Shown: positions 16,989-26,337, counted from the first letter of the stretch. The stretch is DNA of 64,000 nt from Terriglobales bacterium (GCA_035764005.1 DASTZZ010000115.1:82570-146569), one strand, 5' to 3'. Program-made: numbers and translations. The notes: generated from the sequence alone by a model not told the origin.

Positions 16989-19061
16989 ATGCACAAGAAT
17001 CGGAAGCTATTGGCCTCGCTGCTTCTGCTTCTAACGCTGACTTCGGCGCTCGCCGTCGTCGCCGCCGACAAGAAGAAAAACAAAAAATCAAAAGCTCAGG
17101 CCAACGCTGCTGCGATGCAGATGGACGAGCAGAAGCGGGCGATCCACGTGCTCAATCGCTTTACCTTTGGCCCACGGCCGGGCGACGTGCAGCGTGTCGA
17201 AGCCATAGGCATCGACAACTGGTTCGAGCAACAGCTTCATCCGGAGAAGATCGACGACTCGGCGCTCGAAGCGCGGCTAGCTCCGTTTCGAACGCTCAAG
17301 ATGAGCACGAATGAGCTCGTGCGGGACTTCCCTCCTCCGCAGGTGATCAAGGCAGTCGAAAAAGGCAAGGCTTCGATCCCACGTGATCCGCAGGAAAAGG
17401 CGATCTACGAAGCAGCACTTGATCGTCAGCGCCAGAAGCAGGAAGCCAAGCAGGACGCTGCGAATGCTCAAGCCGCGGCGCAGAATGGCGACACCCAGGC
17501 CCCACCAGATGCCAGAGGAGGAAAACGACGTAGAGGCGGCGCCGATATGGAAGATCGCATGTACGCGTCGCTCAGCGCCGACTCTCTAATGGACGAGCCT
17601 CCTGACCAGCGCTTCAAAGATCTGATGAAGATGGGGCCCGATGACATGCGCGCGGTTGCACGATCGCTGAATCAGCAGGAGCGCGAGCGACTGGTCGACG
17701 GCTTCACACCGCAGCAAAAGGAAACCTTGCTGGCAATGGTGAATCCGCAGCAAGTGGTGCAGGGCGAGCTTATCCAGGCGAAGCTGCTGCGCGCGATCTA
17801 CAGCGAGCGCCAGCTTGATGAAGTGATGACCGACTTCTGGATGAACCACTTCAACGTCTTCATCAACAAAGGCGCTGATCGTTACATGCTCACCGCGTAT
17901 GAGCGGGATGTGATTCGTCCGCATGCGCTGGGCAAATTCAAAGATCTGCTGGTGGCTACGGCGAAGAGCCCAGCGATGCTCTTCTACCTCGACAACTGGC
18001 AAAGCATTGGACCCGATTCCGATTTCGCGCGCTTCGGTGGAGAGCGCCAAAGGCCTGGCCGTTTGCGCCGCGGTCCGTTTGGAATGATCGTGTACGATCC
18101 GCCACGGCCGCGTCGCGAGCAGAATCCAGAACAAAAGAAAAAACGTGCGAGTGGACTGAACGAGAACTACGCGCGCGAGATTATGGAGCTGCACACGCTC
18201 GGGGTCGATGGCGGCTACACACAGAAAGACGTCACGGAACTCGCGAAGGTGTTGACCGGCTGGACCATCGATAAGCCGCAACAGGGCGGCGAATTTAAGT
18301 TTGACGAGCGCCGTCACGAGCCGGGCACGAAGATCGTGCTTGGCAAGAAATTCAAAGAGGACGGCGAGAACGAAGGCATGAAGGCGCTCGACATGCTCGC
18401 GCACTATCCTTCGACGGCTCGCTTCATCTCCAAAAAGCTCGCGATGCGATTCGTCTCTGACGATCCACCGCAGTCGTTAGTGGATCACATGGCGAAAACT
18501 TTCTTGGACTCCGACGGCGACATCCGCGAAGTTCTGCGCACGATGTATCACTCGCCTGAGTTTTGGGCTCCGCAGACATATCGGGCAAAGGTAAAGACTC
18601 CGCTGGAATTTGTGGTTTCGGCGATCAGGGCGTCAGGTGCGGATGTGCAGACTCCGCAAGCTCTAAATAACCAATTGCAAAAGCTCGGCATGCCGCTGTA
18701 TGCGATGCAGCCTCCCACCGGTTATTCGATGAAGGCCGACGCGTGGGTGAACTCTGCGGCGCTGCTGAATCGCATGAACTTCGGTTTGGCGCTGGCATCA
18801 GGAAAGCTGCCGGGCATTCAGTGGAATCCGTCGGCAACGTTGAACGAGAACCAAATGCCGCATGATCCTGACGGAGCATTAGCCAATTTCGAGAACGCGT
18901 TGCTCGACGGTGACGTATCGAAGCAGACGCATGCGACGATTCTGAACGAATTGAATGATCCCCAAGCTGCAGCGCGCAACAACGTTCCGGCAGCCGAGGG
19001 TACAAATTTGCGACTAATCGCTGGATTGCTTCTGGGATCACCGGAGTTCCAGCGTCGATAG
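16989..19061 (+). CDS. DUF1800 family secreted protein
   Basis: DUF1800 proteins are exported proteins of unknown activity, nearly always followed by a DUF1501 partner, as here. 690 residues, ATG 16989 with GGAGAG upstream. MHKNRKLLASLLLLLTLTSALAVVAA is the signal peptide, followed by a Lys-rich spacer. Domain signatures: HVLNRFTFGPRPGDVQRVEAIG at about 50-75, DFWMNHFNVFINKGADR, and NENYAREIMELHTLGVDGGYTQ, then VLTGWTI. A Gln/Ala-rich insert at about 150-180 (DAANAQAAAQ) looks disordered. The C-terminal GLLLGSPEFQRR is the usual ending of the family. Confidence 0.93.
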   Translation: MHKNRKLLASLLLLLTLTSALAVVAADKKKNKKSKAQANAAAMQMDEQKRAIHVLNRFTFGPRPGDVQRVEAIGIDNWFEQQLHPEKIDDSALEARLAPFRTLKMSTNELVRDFPPPQVIKAVEKGKASIPRDPQEKAIYEAALDRQRQKQEAKQDAANAQAAAQNGDTQAPPDARGGKRRRGGADMEDRMYASLSADSLMDEPPDQRFKDLMKMGPDDMRAVARSLNQQERERLVDGFTPQQKETLLAMVNPQQVVQGELIQAKLLRAIYSERQLDEVMTDFWMNHFNVFINKGADRYMLTAYERDVIRPHALGKFKDLLVATAKSPAMLFYLDNWQSIGPDSDFARFGGERQRPGRLRRGPFGMIVYDPPRPRREQNPEQKKKRASGLNENYAREIMELHTLGVDGGYTQKDVTELAKVLTGWTIDKPQQGGEFKFDERRHEPGTKIVLGKKFKEDGENEGMKALDMLAHYPSTARFISKKLAMRFVSDDPPQSLVDHMAKTFLDSDGDIREVLRTMYHSPEFWAPQTYRAKVKTPLEFVVSAIRASGADVQTPQALNNQLQKLGMPLYAMQPPTGYSMKADAWVNSAALLNRMNFGLALASGKLPGIQWNPSATLNENQMPHDPDGALANFENALLDGDVSKQTHATILNELNDPQAAARNNVPAAEGTNLRLIAGLLLGSPEFQRR

Positions 19062-19106
19062 GTTACGCAGAGACGTTTTCTCAGCAGTAAGAATTGGAGT
19101 AGATAT

Positions 19107-20360
19107 ATGGCAATCACAAGAAGAGCATTCCTGAAGGGTGGCGCGATGGCGCTTGTGGGAACCTCGGCGATCCCGAGCTTCCTCACCCGGGCGGTCTATG
19201 GATCCACGGCTCCCATAACGGGAAAGAAGCGCCTGGTGGTGCTCTTTCAGCGCGGCGCCGCGGACGGTCTGAACATCGTCGTGCCGCACGGCGAGCAGGC
19301 GTATTACTCGATGCGTCCGACGATTGCTATTCCTCGTCCTTCAACCGGTCAGCTCTCGGCCATCGATCTCGATGGATTCTTTGGACTGCATCCTGCGATG
19401 GAATCTTTCAAGCCACTGTGGGATCAGGGACATCTCGCGATCATTCACGCTGCCGGCTCTCCCGACGAAACACGCTCGCACTTCGACGCGCAGGATTTCA
19501 TGGAGTCGGGCACACCAGGATTGAAGTCCACCGAAGATGGCTGGCTGAACCGCGCGATGCAGACGCTCCAGGAACAGCACTCTCCGTTTAGCGCAGTCGC
19601 GTTGAGCACAGCGCTGCCGCGTACGCTTGCGGGAAAATTTCCCGCAGTCGCGTTGAGCAACATCAATGACTTCGGCGTCGGCGGTCGCAATCCGAATGCA
19701 GCGCCGATCAGCAACACGTTCGAGGCGATGTACGCGCAGTCGGTGGATAGCATCCTTCATGGCACCGGCCAAGAGACCTTCGAAGCCGTGAAGATGCTCA
19801 AGGCCGCCGATCCGGCGCGGTACACGCCGGCTCCCGGAGCAAATTATCCGCGTGGCCGATTTGGAGACAGCCTGCGACAAGTTGCACAACTGCTGAAAGC
19901 CGATCTTGGAGTAGAAGTGGCGTTCGCCGATATTGGCGGGTGGGACCATCATGTAAACGAAGGCAGCACACAAGGTCAGCTCGCTAACGTGCTGCGCGAG
20001 TTCTCGCAATCTATCGCAGCGTTCTGGAACGACCTCGGCGATCTCGGCGAAAACACCGTGCTGGTTTCAATGTCAGAGTTCGGGCGCACCGCGCGTCAGA
20101 ATGGCAACGGTGGCACGGACCACGGACACGCTAACGTGATGTTCGTTGTAGGTGGTCCAGTGCGCGGCGGAAAAGTGTACGGCCGCTGGCCGGGTCTCGA
20201 TCAATCGCAGCTCTATCAAGGCCGCGACCTTGCGCTGACAACCGATTTCCGCCAGGTGCTCGGAGAAATGGTCGATCGCCACTTGGGAAATCGCGATCTC
20301 GCGCAGGTGTTCCCGGGATTCCAGAGTTCTTCGAACAAATTCTTGAGAATTTTGGGATAA
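19107..20360 (+). CDS. DUF1501 family protein with Tat signal
   Basis: Alkaline-phosphatase/sulfatase-fold relative of unknown substrate, the standard partner of DUF1800. 417 residues. The N-terminus ITRRAFLKGGAMALVG is a twin-arginine signal, so it is exported folded. LVVLFQRGAADGLNIVVPHGEQAYY is the family opening; GLHPAMESFKPLWDQGHLAIIHA, DIGGWDHHVNEG (His-His metal site candidates), SEFGRTARQNGNGGTDHGHAN and GGPVRGG are all conserved signatures. It starts 45 bases after the DUF1800 stop and is probably co-transcribed. Confidence 0.94.
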   Translation: MAITRRAFLKGGAMALVGTSAIPSFLTRAVYGSTAPITGKKRLVVLFQRGAADGLNIVVPHGEQAYYSMRPTIAIPRPSTGQLSAIDLDGFFGLHPAMESFKPLWDQGHLAIIHAAGSPDETRSHFDAQDFMESGTPGLKSTEDGWLNRAMQTLQEQHSPFSAVALSTALPRTLAGKFPAVALSNINDFGVGGRNPNAAPISNTFEAMYAQSVDSILHGTGQETFEAVKMLKAADPARYTPAPGANYPRGRFGDSLRQVAQLLKADLGVEVAFADIGGWDHHVNEGSTQGQLANVLREFSQSIAAFWNDLGDLGENTVLVSMSEFGRTARQNGNGGTDHGHANVMFVVGGPVRGGKVYGRWPGLDQSQLYQGRDLALTTDFRQVLGEMVDRHLGNRDLAQVFPGFQSSSNKFLRILG

Positions 20361-20418
20361 CCGACGTCCCAAGCACTACTCGTCATCGCCGATTCGGGAG
20401 GACTGTTAACATAGGGGC

Positions 20419-20616
20419 ATGACACCAAGAGCACAGGATTTGCTCATCGCATTTGAGCACCTCGAAGCCGAGGAGAAGCGAGAATTCGCTGGCGAAATCC
20501 TGCGCCGGTGCTTGCCTTTTGATTCGGGTCCGCTAGCTGATAGCGAGATCGGCGCTGCGTCCTCTGCTCTCTTCCGTACACTCGCCGACGAAGATGCCGA
20601 TACCAAGTCGCGGTGA
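20419..20616 (+). CDS. Putative antitoxin paired with a MazF-like toxin
   Basis: 65 residues, mainly helical and acidic (LLIAFEHLEAEEKREFAGEIL). Its last 23 bases overlap the start of the MazF-like gene, the arrangement of a toxin-antitoxin operon with the antitoxin first. It matches no antitoxin DNA-binding fold that I can name; short helical antitoxins of this kind precede MazF/PemK toxins in many soil bacteria. The function is inferred from position and size only. Confidence 0.65.
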   Translation: MTPRAQDLLIAFEHLEAEEKREFAGEILRRCLPFDSGPLADSEIGAASSALFRTLADEDADTKSR

Positions 20617-20917
20617 GGTTTGGCTCATCGATTTTGGTTTCGCCGGCAAGACCAGACCTGCGCTCGTCGTTAGCGTCTCGTTTGGGGATCAGGATCGGGC
20701 ACTAATCACTGTTGTACCTCACACGACTTCGCTGCGGGGTTCGCAATTTGAAGTCACGGTTCCAGCGTCATTCCTGAAACCGGGCGCATTCCTTGTTCAA
20801 GGAGTGACCACTTTTCCGTCAGCCACGGCGTTGCACAAACTAGGTGCGCTCCGTCCTGAAGCTTTCGAAGAAGTGCTTTCCGCCTTGCTGCGCTGGCTGG
20901 GGTACTCGAAACCGTAG
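20594..20917 (+). CDS. MazF/PemK-like endoribonuclease toxin
   Basis: 107 residues, the normal toxin length. MPIPSRGEVWLIDFGFAGKTRPALVVS has the PemK/MazF beginning: the RGEVW motif and the KTRPALVVS strand with the conserved Arg. LITVVPHTT, a Phe/Gln-rich strand pair and LVQGVTTFPSATALHK follow as in the family, where the second conserved patch helps cut single-stranded mRNA. The antitoxin frame lies directly upstream and overlaps. Expected to stop growth by cleaving RNA unless neutralised. The cleavage sequence cannot be predicted. Confidence 0.88.
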   Translation: MPIPSRGEVWLIDFGFAGKTRPALVVSVSFGDQDRALITVVPHTTSLRGSQFEVTVPASFLKPGAFLVQGVTTFPSATALHKLGALRPEAFEEVLSALLRWLGYSKP

Positions 20918-20970
20918 GAGTTGTTACGCCCGATTTCTTCGGGAAGTCCTTGCGTTCGGACTAAGGGAAC

Positions 20971-21477
20971 ATGACAGGCACAAAGTTGTATTGGATTGAT
21001 GGCCCATGGCCAGGACAACTTGCGATTGCATCGCGACCTCGAGGTGGAGAATGGCTCGCGGATGAAATGTTGACTTGGCGTCGGGCCGGAATCAGTCACA
21101 TTGTCTCTTTGCTCACTTCCGAAGAAGAAAGAGATTTGAGTCTGACAAAGGAAGTTCGCGAAGCCGAATCGCAAGGAATGACATTCACATCTTTTCCGAT
21201 TGCCGATCGTCGCATTCCAACTTCCGAAGCATCGATAAGAAGCTTAGTCGAGAGGCTCAAGTCGGAACTTTTGAGTGGAGAAAAAGTTGTGATTCACTGC
21301 AGACAAGGAGTAGGTCGCAGCGGTTTGCTGGCTGCATCGATTCTTATCGGAAGAGGCTTTAGTCCCGGGACAGCTACCGATCAACTCAGCCATATTCGTG
21401 GAGTTGCAGTCCCTGAAACGGTCGAACAACGCGCATGGCTTGATCGTTTCGCATCGACCACCGTCACTTCGAAATAA
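20971..21477 (+). CDS. Dual-specificity-type protein phosphatase
   Basis: 168 residues, a cysteine-based phosphatase. The signature HCRQGVGRSG (HCx5RS) gives nucleophile C110 and phosphate-binding R116; D79 in FPIADRRIP is the probable general acid. The preceding part (HIVSLLTSEEE) is typical of small bacterial DSP/tyrosine phosphatases. No signal peptide is seen, so it acts in the cytoplasm. Substrate unknown. It follows the toxin gene after 53 bases and could share its transcript, but its job need not be related. Confidence 0.9.
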   Translation: MTGTKLYWIDGPWPGQLAIASRPRGGEWLADEMLTWRRAGISHIVSLLTSEEERDLSLTKEVREAESQGMTFTSFPIADRRIPTSEASIRSLVERLKSELLSGEKVVIHCRQGVGRSGLLAASILIGRGFSPGTATDQLSHIRGVAVPETVEQRAWLDRFASTTVTSK

Positions 21478-21814
21478 TTCCTCAGCTCAGAAATCCTGAA
21501 TACGCATTCCCGGTGTCCAACTCAGAGGGAAACTTCTCCACTCAGCAAAGGACTCCGCCCTGTGCATTCTGTGGAAGCTCTGAACAAAACTTCTCGCAGA
21601 AAATTTGCGCTGATGCCCAGCAATTCTTCAAGCGACACTGCAACATCTCTCTGCAGATTCTCGGAACGAACAACTTCTCGGAAGTTTTTCTCATGCTCCA
21701 TCACATTTTTTTCTTTCACGCAAGTGATTGAACGTTTATTGCTCACCAAGTCATCTCCGGATGCGTTGACAAAAATTCCGTGCGGGTTAGAATACGAATG
21801 CTTCCTGTCACTTC
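21478..21814. other. Intergenic region carrying the purC promoter
   Basis: AT-richer than its neighbours. Short open frames on both strands show no family features or ribosome-binding sites. The only firm element is the sigma-70-type promoter at 21766-21793. Confidence 0.4.
21766..21793 (+). promoter_or_regulatory. Sigma-70-type promoter of purC
   Basis: Consensus TTGACA (21766-21771), 16-base spacer, then TAGAAT (21788-21793). Transcription would begin near 21800, leaving about 15 bases before the TTG start of purC. Confidence 0.75.
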
Positions 21815-22726
21815 TTGAGTAGAAATCACCCGACCTTGAATTCAGTGCTGACCCAACCCGACCTTCCCGCGACGTTGCATGCTCAGGGCAAGGTGCGGGA
21901 CATCTACGAGGCGGGTGAGCATCTCCTCTTCGTCGCTTCGGACAGAATCTCGGCCTTCGACCACATTCTCGCCAGCACAATTCCCGATAAGGGAAAAGTT
22001 CTCACGCAGCTCTCGCTCTTCTGGTTTGATTTTCTGCGCAACGTGGTTCCGAATCACGTGATCACGGCGCGAGTGGAAGATTATCCCGAGCCGCTGCGTG
22101 AATTTGGCGAGCAACTTCGTGGAAGATCGATGCTCGTGCGTCGCGCGAAGATGTTTCCAGTCGAGTGCGTGGCTCGCGGATACCTTTCCGGCTCCGGCTG
22201 GAAGGAATATCAACAGACCGGAGCGGTCTGTGGAATCAAACTTCCCGCGGGACTGCGCGAATCCGACCGCTTGCCGGAACCGATCTTCACTCCGGCGAGA
22301 AAATCGACGAGTGGACACGACATCAACATTCCATTTGCCGAAATGATGAAAATGGTCGGACAAACCACCGCAGAGAAGCTGCGCGATCTCACGCTTCGCA
22401 TCTACTCGCTCGCGGTTGAGCACGCGAAAAAACGCGGCATTGTCATTGCTGATACAAAGTTTGAATTCGGCCTGATCGATGGAAACATCGCTCTCGCCGA
22501 CGAAGTACTCACTCCCGACTCCTCGCGCTTCTGGCCGGCCGAGAGCTACCGTCCTGGAGGACAGCAGCTCTCCTACGATAAGCAATTCGTGCGCGACTAT
22601 CTTGAATCCATTCGGTGGGACAAGAACCCACCGGCTCCCGCGCTTCCTGACCACATTGTTCAGAAGACGCGCGAGAAATACATTCAGGCGTACCGCCAAC
22701 TCTCCGGCAAGGAGCTCGAACTGTGA
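21815..22726 (+). CDS. purC: Phosphoribosylaminoimidazole-succinocarboxamide synthase
   Basis: ATP-dependent step 8 of purine synthesis: joins CAIR and aspartate. 303 residues, the longer SAICAR synthetase form like the yeast Ade1 group. GKVRDIYEAGEHLLFVASDRISAFDHIL is the nucleotide-binding opening; VECVARGYLSGSGWKEY, FTPARKSTSGHDINI, ADTKFEFG and DEVLTPDSSRFW are diagnostic. TTG 21815 is the upstream start; an in-frame TTG at 21836 would remove seven residues. Preceded by a consensus promoter. The stop overlaps the cvpA start by four bases (GTGA), so the two are translationally coupled. Confidence 0.96.
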   Translation: MSRNHPTLNSVLTQPDLPATLHAQGKVRDIYEAGEHLLFVASDRISAFDHILASTIPDKGKVLTQLSLFWFDFLRNVVPNHVITARVEDYPEPLREFGEQLRGRSMLVRRAKMFPVECVARGYLSGSGWKEYQQTGAVCGIKLPAGLRESDRLPEPIFTPARKSTSGHDINIPFAEMMKMVGQTTAEKLRDLTLRIYSLAVEHAKKRGIVIADTKFEFGLIDGNIALADEVLTPDSSRFWPAESYRPGGQQLSYDKQFVRDYLESIRWDKNPPAPALPDHIVQKTREKYIQAYRQLSGKELEL

Positions 22727-23295
22727 CGCTCGTTGACTGGGCCATCGTTGGCGTGATTTTGCTTTCGATCCTGTTGTCGGCTGCTCAAGGGTTCTTGTAC
22801 GAGATCTTCTCTCTGGCCGGAGTGGTTCTCGGATACTTGAGCGCGGTTTGGGGATATCACCGTCTCTCGGGCGTATACCGCCCATACGTCAACGCAACTC
22901 AATACGCTGACATCGCCGCCTTCCTGACGATCTTTTTCGCTGTGTTGATCCTCGCAGGAATGGTCGGACGCCTCGCACGTTGGGCGATGAAGGAAGTGGG
23001 ATTCAGTTGGGTTGACCGTCTGCTCGGAGGAGCCTTCGGACTCGTTCGAGGCGTCGCTATCGTCACCGTCGGCGTGCTTGCGATCGCCGCATTTGCTCCT
23101 GACAATCAAGCCCTTGCCCGGTCGAGCATGGGCGGCTACTTCCTAGTGGCTGCTCGCACTGCGACCTGGGTTGCGCCTTACGATTTGCGCGCGCGTGTGC
23201 GCGCCGGGGCGCAGGCGATTGGCAAATGGCAGGAGGATGCGGAGTTGCGCGCCGAGTCTGGGAAGAAAGCTGTTCCGGCGGGGACAGCCAAGTAG
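22723..23295 (+). CDS. cvpA: CvpA family inner-membrane protein
   Basis: 190 residues with four predicted membrane helices: WAIVGVILLSILLSA, IFSLAGVVLGYLSAVWGY, IAAFLTIFFAVLILAGMVG and GLVRGVAIVTVGVLAIAAF. The WVDRLLGGAFGLVRG loop is the CvpA hallmark. E. coli CvpA is needed for colicin V production and tolerance of bile acids; its basic role is not settled. It overlaps purC by four bases, as cvpA lies beside the purine gene purF in enteric bacteria. The C-terminal ~40 residues are soluble and charged. Confidence 0.9.
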   Translation: MTLVDWAIVGVILLSILLSAAQGFLYEIFSLAGVVLGYLSAVWGYHRLSGVYRPYVNATQYADIAAFLTIFFAVLILAGMVGRLARWAMKEVGFSWVDRLLGGAFGLVRGVAIVTVGVLAIAAFAPDNQALARSSMGGYFLVAARTATWVAPYDLRARVRAGAQAIGKWQEDAELRAESGKKAVPAGTAK

Positions 23296-23371
23296 TTTTC
23301 ATTCGCTCATACCCTGCGGCCTTGTGGCTGCCTGCTGTTGACTTGATTTATTGGCGTGTTTTGGAGGCTCT

Positions 23372-23656
23372 GTGAAGAACCAGCTTGAGGCACTCGTCGC
23401 GCAAATGCATGAGTCCGGCATTCTCTATTCTGAAGCAGTCCGGGAATTCAAGAAGCGCTTCATCATGAATGTGCTTGACCGCAATCATGGCAATCAGAGC
23501 AAGGCAGCCCGCGAGCTCGGGATGCACCGCAATACCCTCAGCCGCACCATCTCTGAACTGAATCTCGACTTAGGAGAGCTGCGCAACGGCGCTCGCCGTC
23601 CTCCACGCAGCGCTCGCCCCGAATTGGAACCGCTGGAGAGAAAAGCTGTACGATGA
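23372..23656 (+). CDS. Fis-type helix-turn-helix DNA-binding protein
   Basis: GTG 23372 with GGAGG five bases upstream; 94 residues. FKKRFIMNVLDRNHGNQSKAARELGMHRNTLSRTISEL is the Fis/NtrC C-terminal helix-turn-helix: the N-x-S-x-A-A-x-x-L-G-M-H-R-N-T-L pattern of that family. The preceding 25 residues form an amphipathic helix that would dimerise it, as in Fis. No AAA+ or receiver domain, so it acts as a stand-alone nucleoid or regulator protein. The tail is Pro/Arg rich. The HAD phosphatase gene begins four bases after its stop. Confidence 0.88.
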   Translation: MKNQLEALVAQMHESGILYSEAVREFKKRFIMNVLDRNHGNQSKAARELGMHRNTLSRTISELNLDLGELRNGARRPPRSARPELEPLERKAVR

Positions 23657-23660
23657 GGAG

Positions 23661-24485
23661 ATGAAGCTTCGCCAAGCCGACGACGAGGCAATCGGGACAC
23701 AATCAACGCAAGAGCATTTACCCACAGTATCTGGTCCGAAACTGAAGACCGGGTGGGCAGGTGCTGCCGAAATTCCCACGAGCCAGGCACCTTCGATTCA
23801 TATAAAACCTGGAGTCGATTGGAAGGCGGCAGACGCTTACCTATTCGATATCGACGGAACACTGCTAAACAGCCGTGATGCTGTTCATTACTTCGCGTTT
23901 CATCACGCTGTACAACAAGTCTTCGGACTTGACTTCCGCATCGACGGTGTCCCTGTTCACGGAAACACCGATGTCGGCATACTTCGCGCTTACCTCGAAG
24001 TAGCGGGAGTGCCTGAGAGCGAATGGCGACCTAAATTGCCTTCTGTATTGCGAATCATGACAGATGAGGTCGAGCGCAACGCCGCCGATCTTCGTCCAGA
24101 GCTTTGTCCGTCCATTCGGGAATTGGTTGAACACCTGTCAGCAGAAGGAAAGCTACTCGGTGTAGCGTCAGGCAATCTCGAACCCGTTGGCTGGGCAAAG
24201 CTCCGTGCCTGCGGCCTGCGCGATTACTTCTCGTTCGGAGCCTTCTCCGGAGAGAGGGAAAAACGAGACGACATCATCGCCTTCGGAGTACAGACCGCGC
24301 GTGAGCTTCGCGGCTCAAAAGCCAAAGTGTACGTTGTCGGTGACACGCCTGCCGATATTCGCTCGGCGCATGCCAACGAGATCCCAGCGATCGCCGTCGC
24401 TACGGGAATCTACAGCTTTGAAGAACTGCTCGCTCATGCGCCGGAAATCTGCATATCCTGCTGCCGTGATCTCATACAAAGCTAG
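23661..24485 (+). CDS. HAD-family phosphatase, phosphoglycolate phosphatase-like
   Basis: 274 residues. An N-terminal ~50-residue extension (no known domain) precedes the core. Motif I is YLFDIDGTLLNSRDAVH (about 62-77), a helical cap follows, motif II is LGVASGN (Ser), motif III a lysine in SGEREKRDD, and motif IV is VYVVGDTPADIRSAHA. GDTPxDI is the phosphoglycolate phosphatase/Gph-type signature. Substrate not determined. The gap to the Fis-type gene is four bases with GAGGAG overlapping that stop, so the two are an operon. Confidence 0.86.
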   Translation: MKLRQADDEAIGTQSTQEHLPTVSGPKLKTGWAGAAEIPTSQAPSIHIKPGVDWKAADAYLFDIDGTLLNSRDAVHYFAFHHAVQQVFGLDFRIDGVPVHGNTDVGILRAYLEVAGVPESEWRPKLPSVLRIMTDEVERNAADLRPELCPSIRELVEHLSAEGKLLGVASGNLEPVGWAKLRACGLRDYFSFGAFSGEREKRDDIIAFGVQTARELRGSKAKVYVVGDTPADIRSAHANEIPAIAVATGIYSFEELLAHAPEICISCCRDLIQS

Positions 24486-24528
24486 GCGCAAGAAAGCCTT
24501 ACTGCTTCGTTCAAAGTTGCAGCTCGAC

Positions 24529-24534
24529 TAGAAT
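24529..24534 (+). promoter_or_regulatory. -10 hexamer placed for a leaderless secretin transcript
   Basis: TAGAAT ends six bases before the ATG of the secretin gene; there is no Shine-Dalgarno between them. Confidence 0.4.
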
Positions 24535-24540
24535 CTCACC

Positions 24541-26331
24541 ATGCGTACATGTCTCGTTCTCATGGCTGGCCTTTGCCTCCTGTGTCCTGCATATGCAGGC
24601 AACAAGAACGAGCGCAATCGCAAGAAAGCTGACAAAGATTACACCGCCGCAATCGATTCAATTCGAGCTGGCGACTTCGCACGCGCGAAGAATCTCCTTG
24701 ATGAGGCTATTGAGCTCGACCCAGACAACATACAGGTTCTCACTGCGGAGGAACTGCTTCGCCAGAATGACATCCGTCAAAAGATCAGGCAGGCTACTCA
24801 GGATCTTGCTGGAAATCAAAGGGAGCAAGCGATCTCAAACTTTCGCGCAGCCCTTGCCCTCGACCCGAAGAATGCCGTCGCGGAGCAAGGATTGCGTTCT
24901 GCGCTGGGGGAAACCTCAGCATCGGAACCAAAGATCCGCTATCGCGATGCAGACGACATATATCTGGAGCCCAAGGACGCGCCGCATGATTTCCACTACA
25001 AAGGGGACACTCGCGGGCTGCTGAATGAAGTTTGGAATGCTTACGGCATACGTCCGCTGATCGACAACTCCGTCACGAGCAAGCAGCAGCGCTTCGATAT
25101 TGATGGCGCAAGCTTCGCGACCGCGATCACTATCGCGTCGCAGATGACCGACACGTTTTATGTTCCAGTTGCCGCCAATCAGGCACTCGTCTTCGCAGAC
25201 ACTCCAGAAAACCGGCGAAACTTCGAACGGCTCGCAATGCGCACGTTCTACATCGGTGACGCGTCATCAGCACAAGACATCAATGATGCAGTGACGTTGC
25301 TGCGCACGATCTTCGATATCCGCTTCGTCATGCCTGCAACCAGTTCGAACCAAGTTACTGTACGTGCGCCGATGCCGATGCTCGATGCGGCTACGCGGAT
25401 TCTGGAGGATCTTTATTCCGGTAAACCGCAGGTGATGCTGGAGGTGAACGTCTATCAGGTGGAGCAAACTCTGGCGCGCGATCTTGGTTTGCTTATTCCC
25501 ACTCAGTTCACGCTCTTCAACGTGAACACTGAAGCGCAGAAGCTTCTGAGCGGAGCAAATCAGGACGTGATCAATCAACTGATTTCCAGCGGCGCTATCA
25601 ATCAGGCAAACAGCTCCTCGATTGCAGCGCTCCTTGCGGGACTGGCAGCGGGAGGGCAGAATTCGATTCTGAATCAACCTATCGCAACCTTTGGCGGAGG
25701 AATTTCCCGCAGTGGACTCATCGTTCCCGGAACTTCGCTGCATGCATCTTTGGATACGTCCTCATTTCGCTCCCTTGATCACGTGCTGCTTCGTGCTGAG
25801 CAAGGCGATCCGGCAACATTTCGCGATGGCACGCGGTATCCCATTCTGAATGCCAGCTTCGCACCGATCTTTAACACAGCAGCAATTTCTCAGGTTCTCG
25901 GTAATGGATCGTTCACGGCTCCGTTTCCGTCTTTTTCCTACGAAGACCTTGGACTCACGCTGAAAGCCACGCCGACGATTCATGGAGCGCGTGATGTTTC
26001 CCTGAAACTCGAATTTCAGCTTCGCGGGCTTGGGGCAACTCAACTCAACGGCGTGCCGGTGATTACGAACCGCGAATACACGGGGACTATAGGAATACCA
26101 ATCGGCGCGACTGCAGTGCTAGCGGGAATGGTGACGAGGCAGGAGCAGCTGAGTTTGCAGGGTCTACCCGGCATCGCTCAGCTTCCGATACTCGGACCGG
26201 GCACTTCGCTCCACAATAAGCAAACGGATGATGCCGAACTGCTGATTACCATCCGTCCTCATCTCGTCCGCGACTCTCTGCACAACGCGAATGCAAGCAC
26301 CGTGTTCGTTCCACCACCGAGCAGTCCGTAG
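24541..26331 (+). CDS. TPR-containing secretin (type II/IV secretion or pilus outer-membrane channel)
   Basis: 596 residues. MRTCLVLMAGLCLLCPAYAG is a signal peptide. Two TPR-like helix pairs follow (AIDSIRAGDFARAKNLLDEAIELDP, and NFRAALALDPKNAVA). A secretin N-domain at about 150-280 precedes the C-terminal channel domain (about 300-590), with PQVMLEVNVYQVEQ, then GLTLKATPTIHG, IPIGATAVLAGMVTRQEQ and LPILG, the GspD/PilQ signature. These proteins form gated pores in the outer membrane. Only one secretin gene is here and no other secretion component is adjacent, so the pathway (type II, type IV pilus) is open. It nearly touches the convergent DsbA-like gene. Confidence 0.87.
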   Translation: MRTCLVLMAGLCLLCPAYAGNKNERNRKKADKDYTAAIDSIRAGDFARAKNLLDEAIELDPDNIQVLTAEELLRQNDIRQKIRQATQDLAGNQREQAISNFRAALALDPKNAVAEQGLRSALGETSASEPKIRYRDADDIYLEPKDAPHDFHYKGDTRGLLNEVWNAYGIRPLIDNSVTSKQQRFDIDGASFATAITIASQMTDTFYVPVAANQALVFADTPENRRNFERLAMRTFYIGDASSAQDINDAVTLLRTIFDIRFVMPATSSNQVTVRAPMPMLDAATRILEDLYSGKPQVMLEVNVYQVEQTLARDLGLLIPTQFTLFNVNTEAQKLLSGANQDVINQLISSGAINQANSSSIAALLAGLAAGGQNSILNQPIATFGGGISRSGLIVPGTSLHASLDTSSFRSLDHVLLRAEQGDPATFRDGTRYPILNASFAPIFNTAAISQVLGNGSFTAPFPSFSYEDLGLTLKATPTIHGARDVSLKLEFQLRGLGATQLNGVPVITNREYTGTIGIPIGATAVLAGMVTRQEQLSLQGLPGIAQLPILGPGTSLHNKQTDDAELLITIRPHLVRDSLHNANASTVFVPPPSSP

Positions 26332-26337
26332 CCATGA

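Noticed and set aside
21513..21731. 72-codon plus frame before purC with CAFCGSS text
   Set aside because: No start signal, no second metal knuckle, and AT-rich promoter context.
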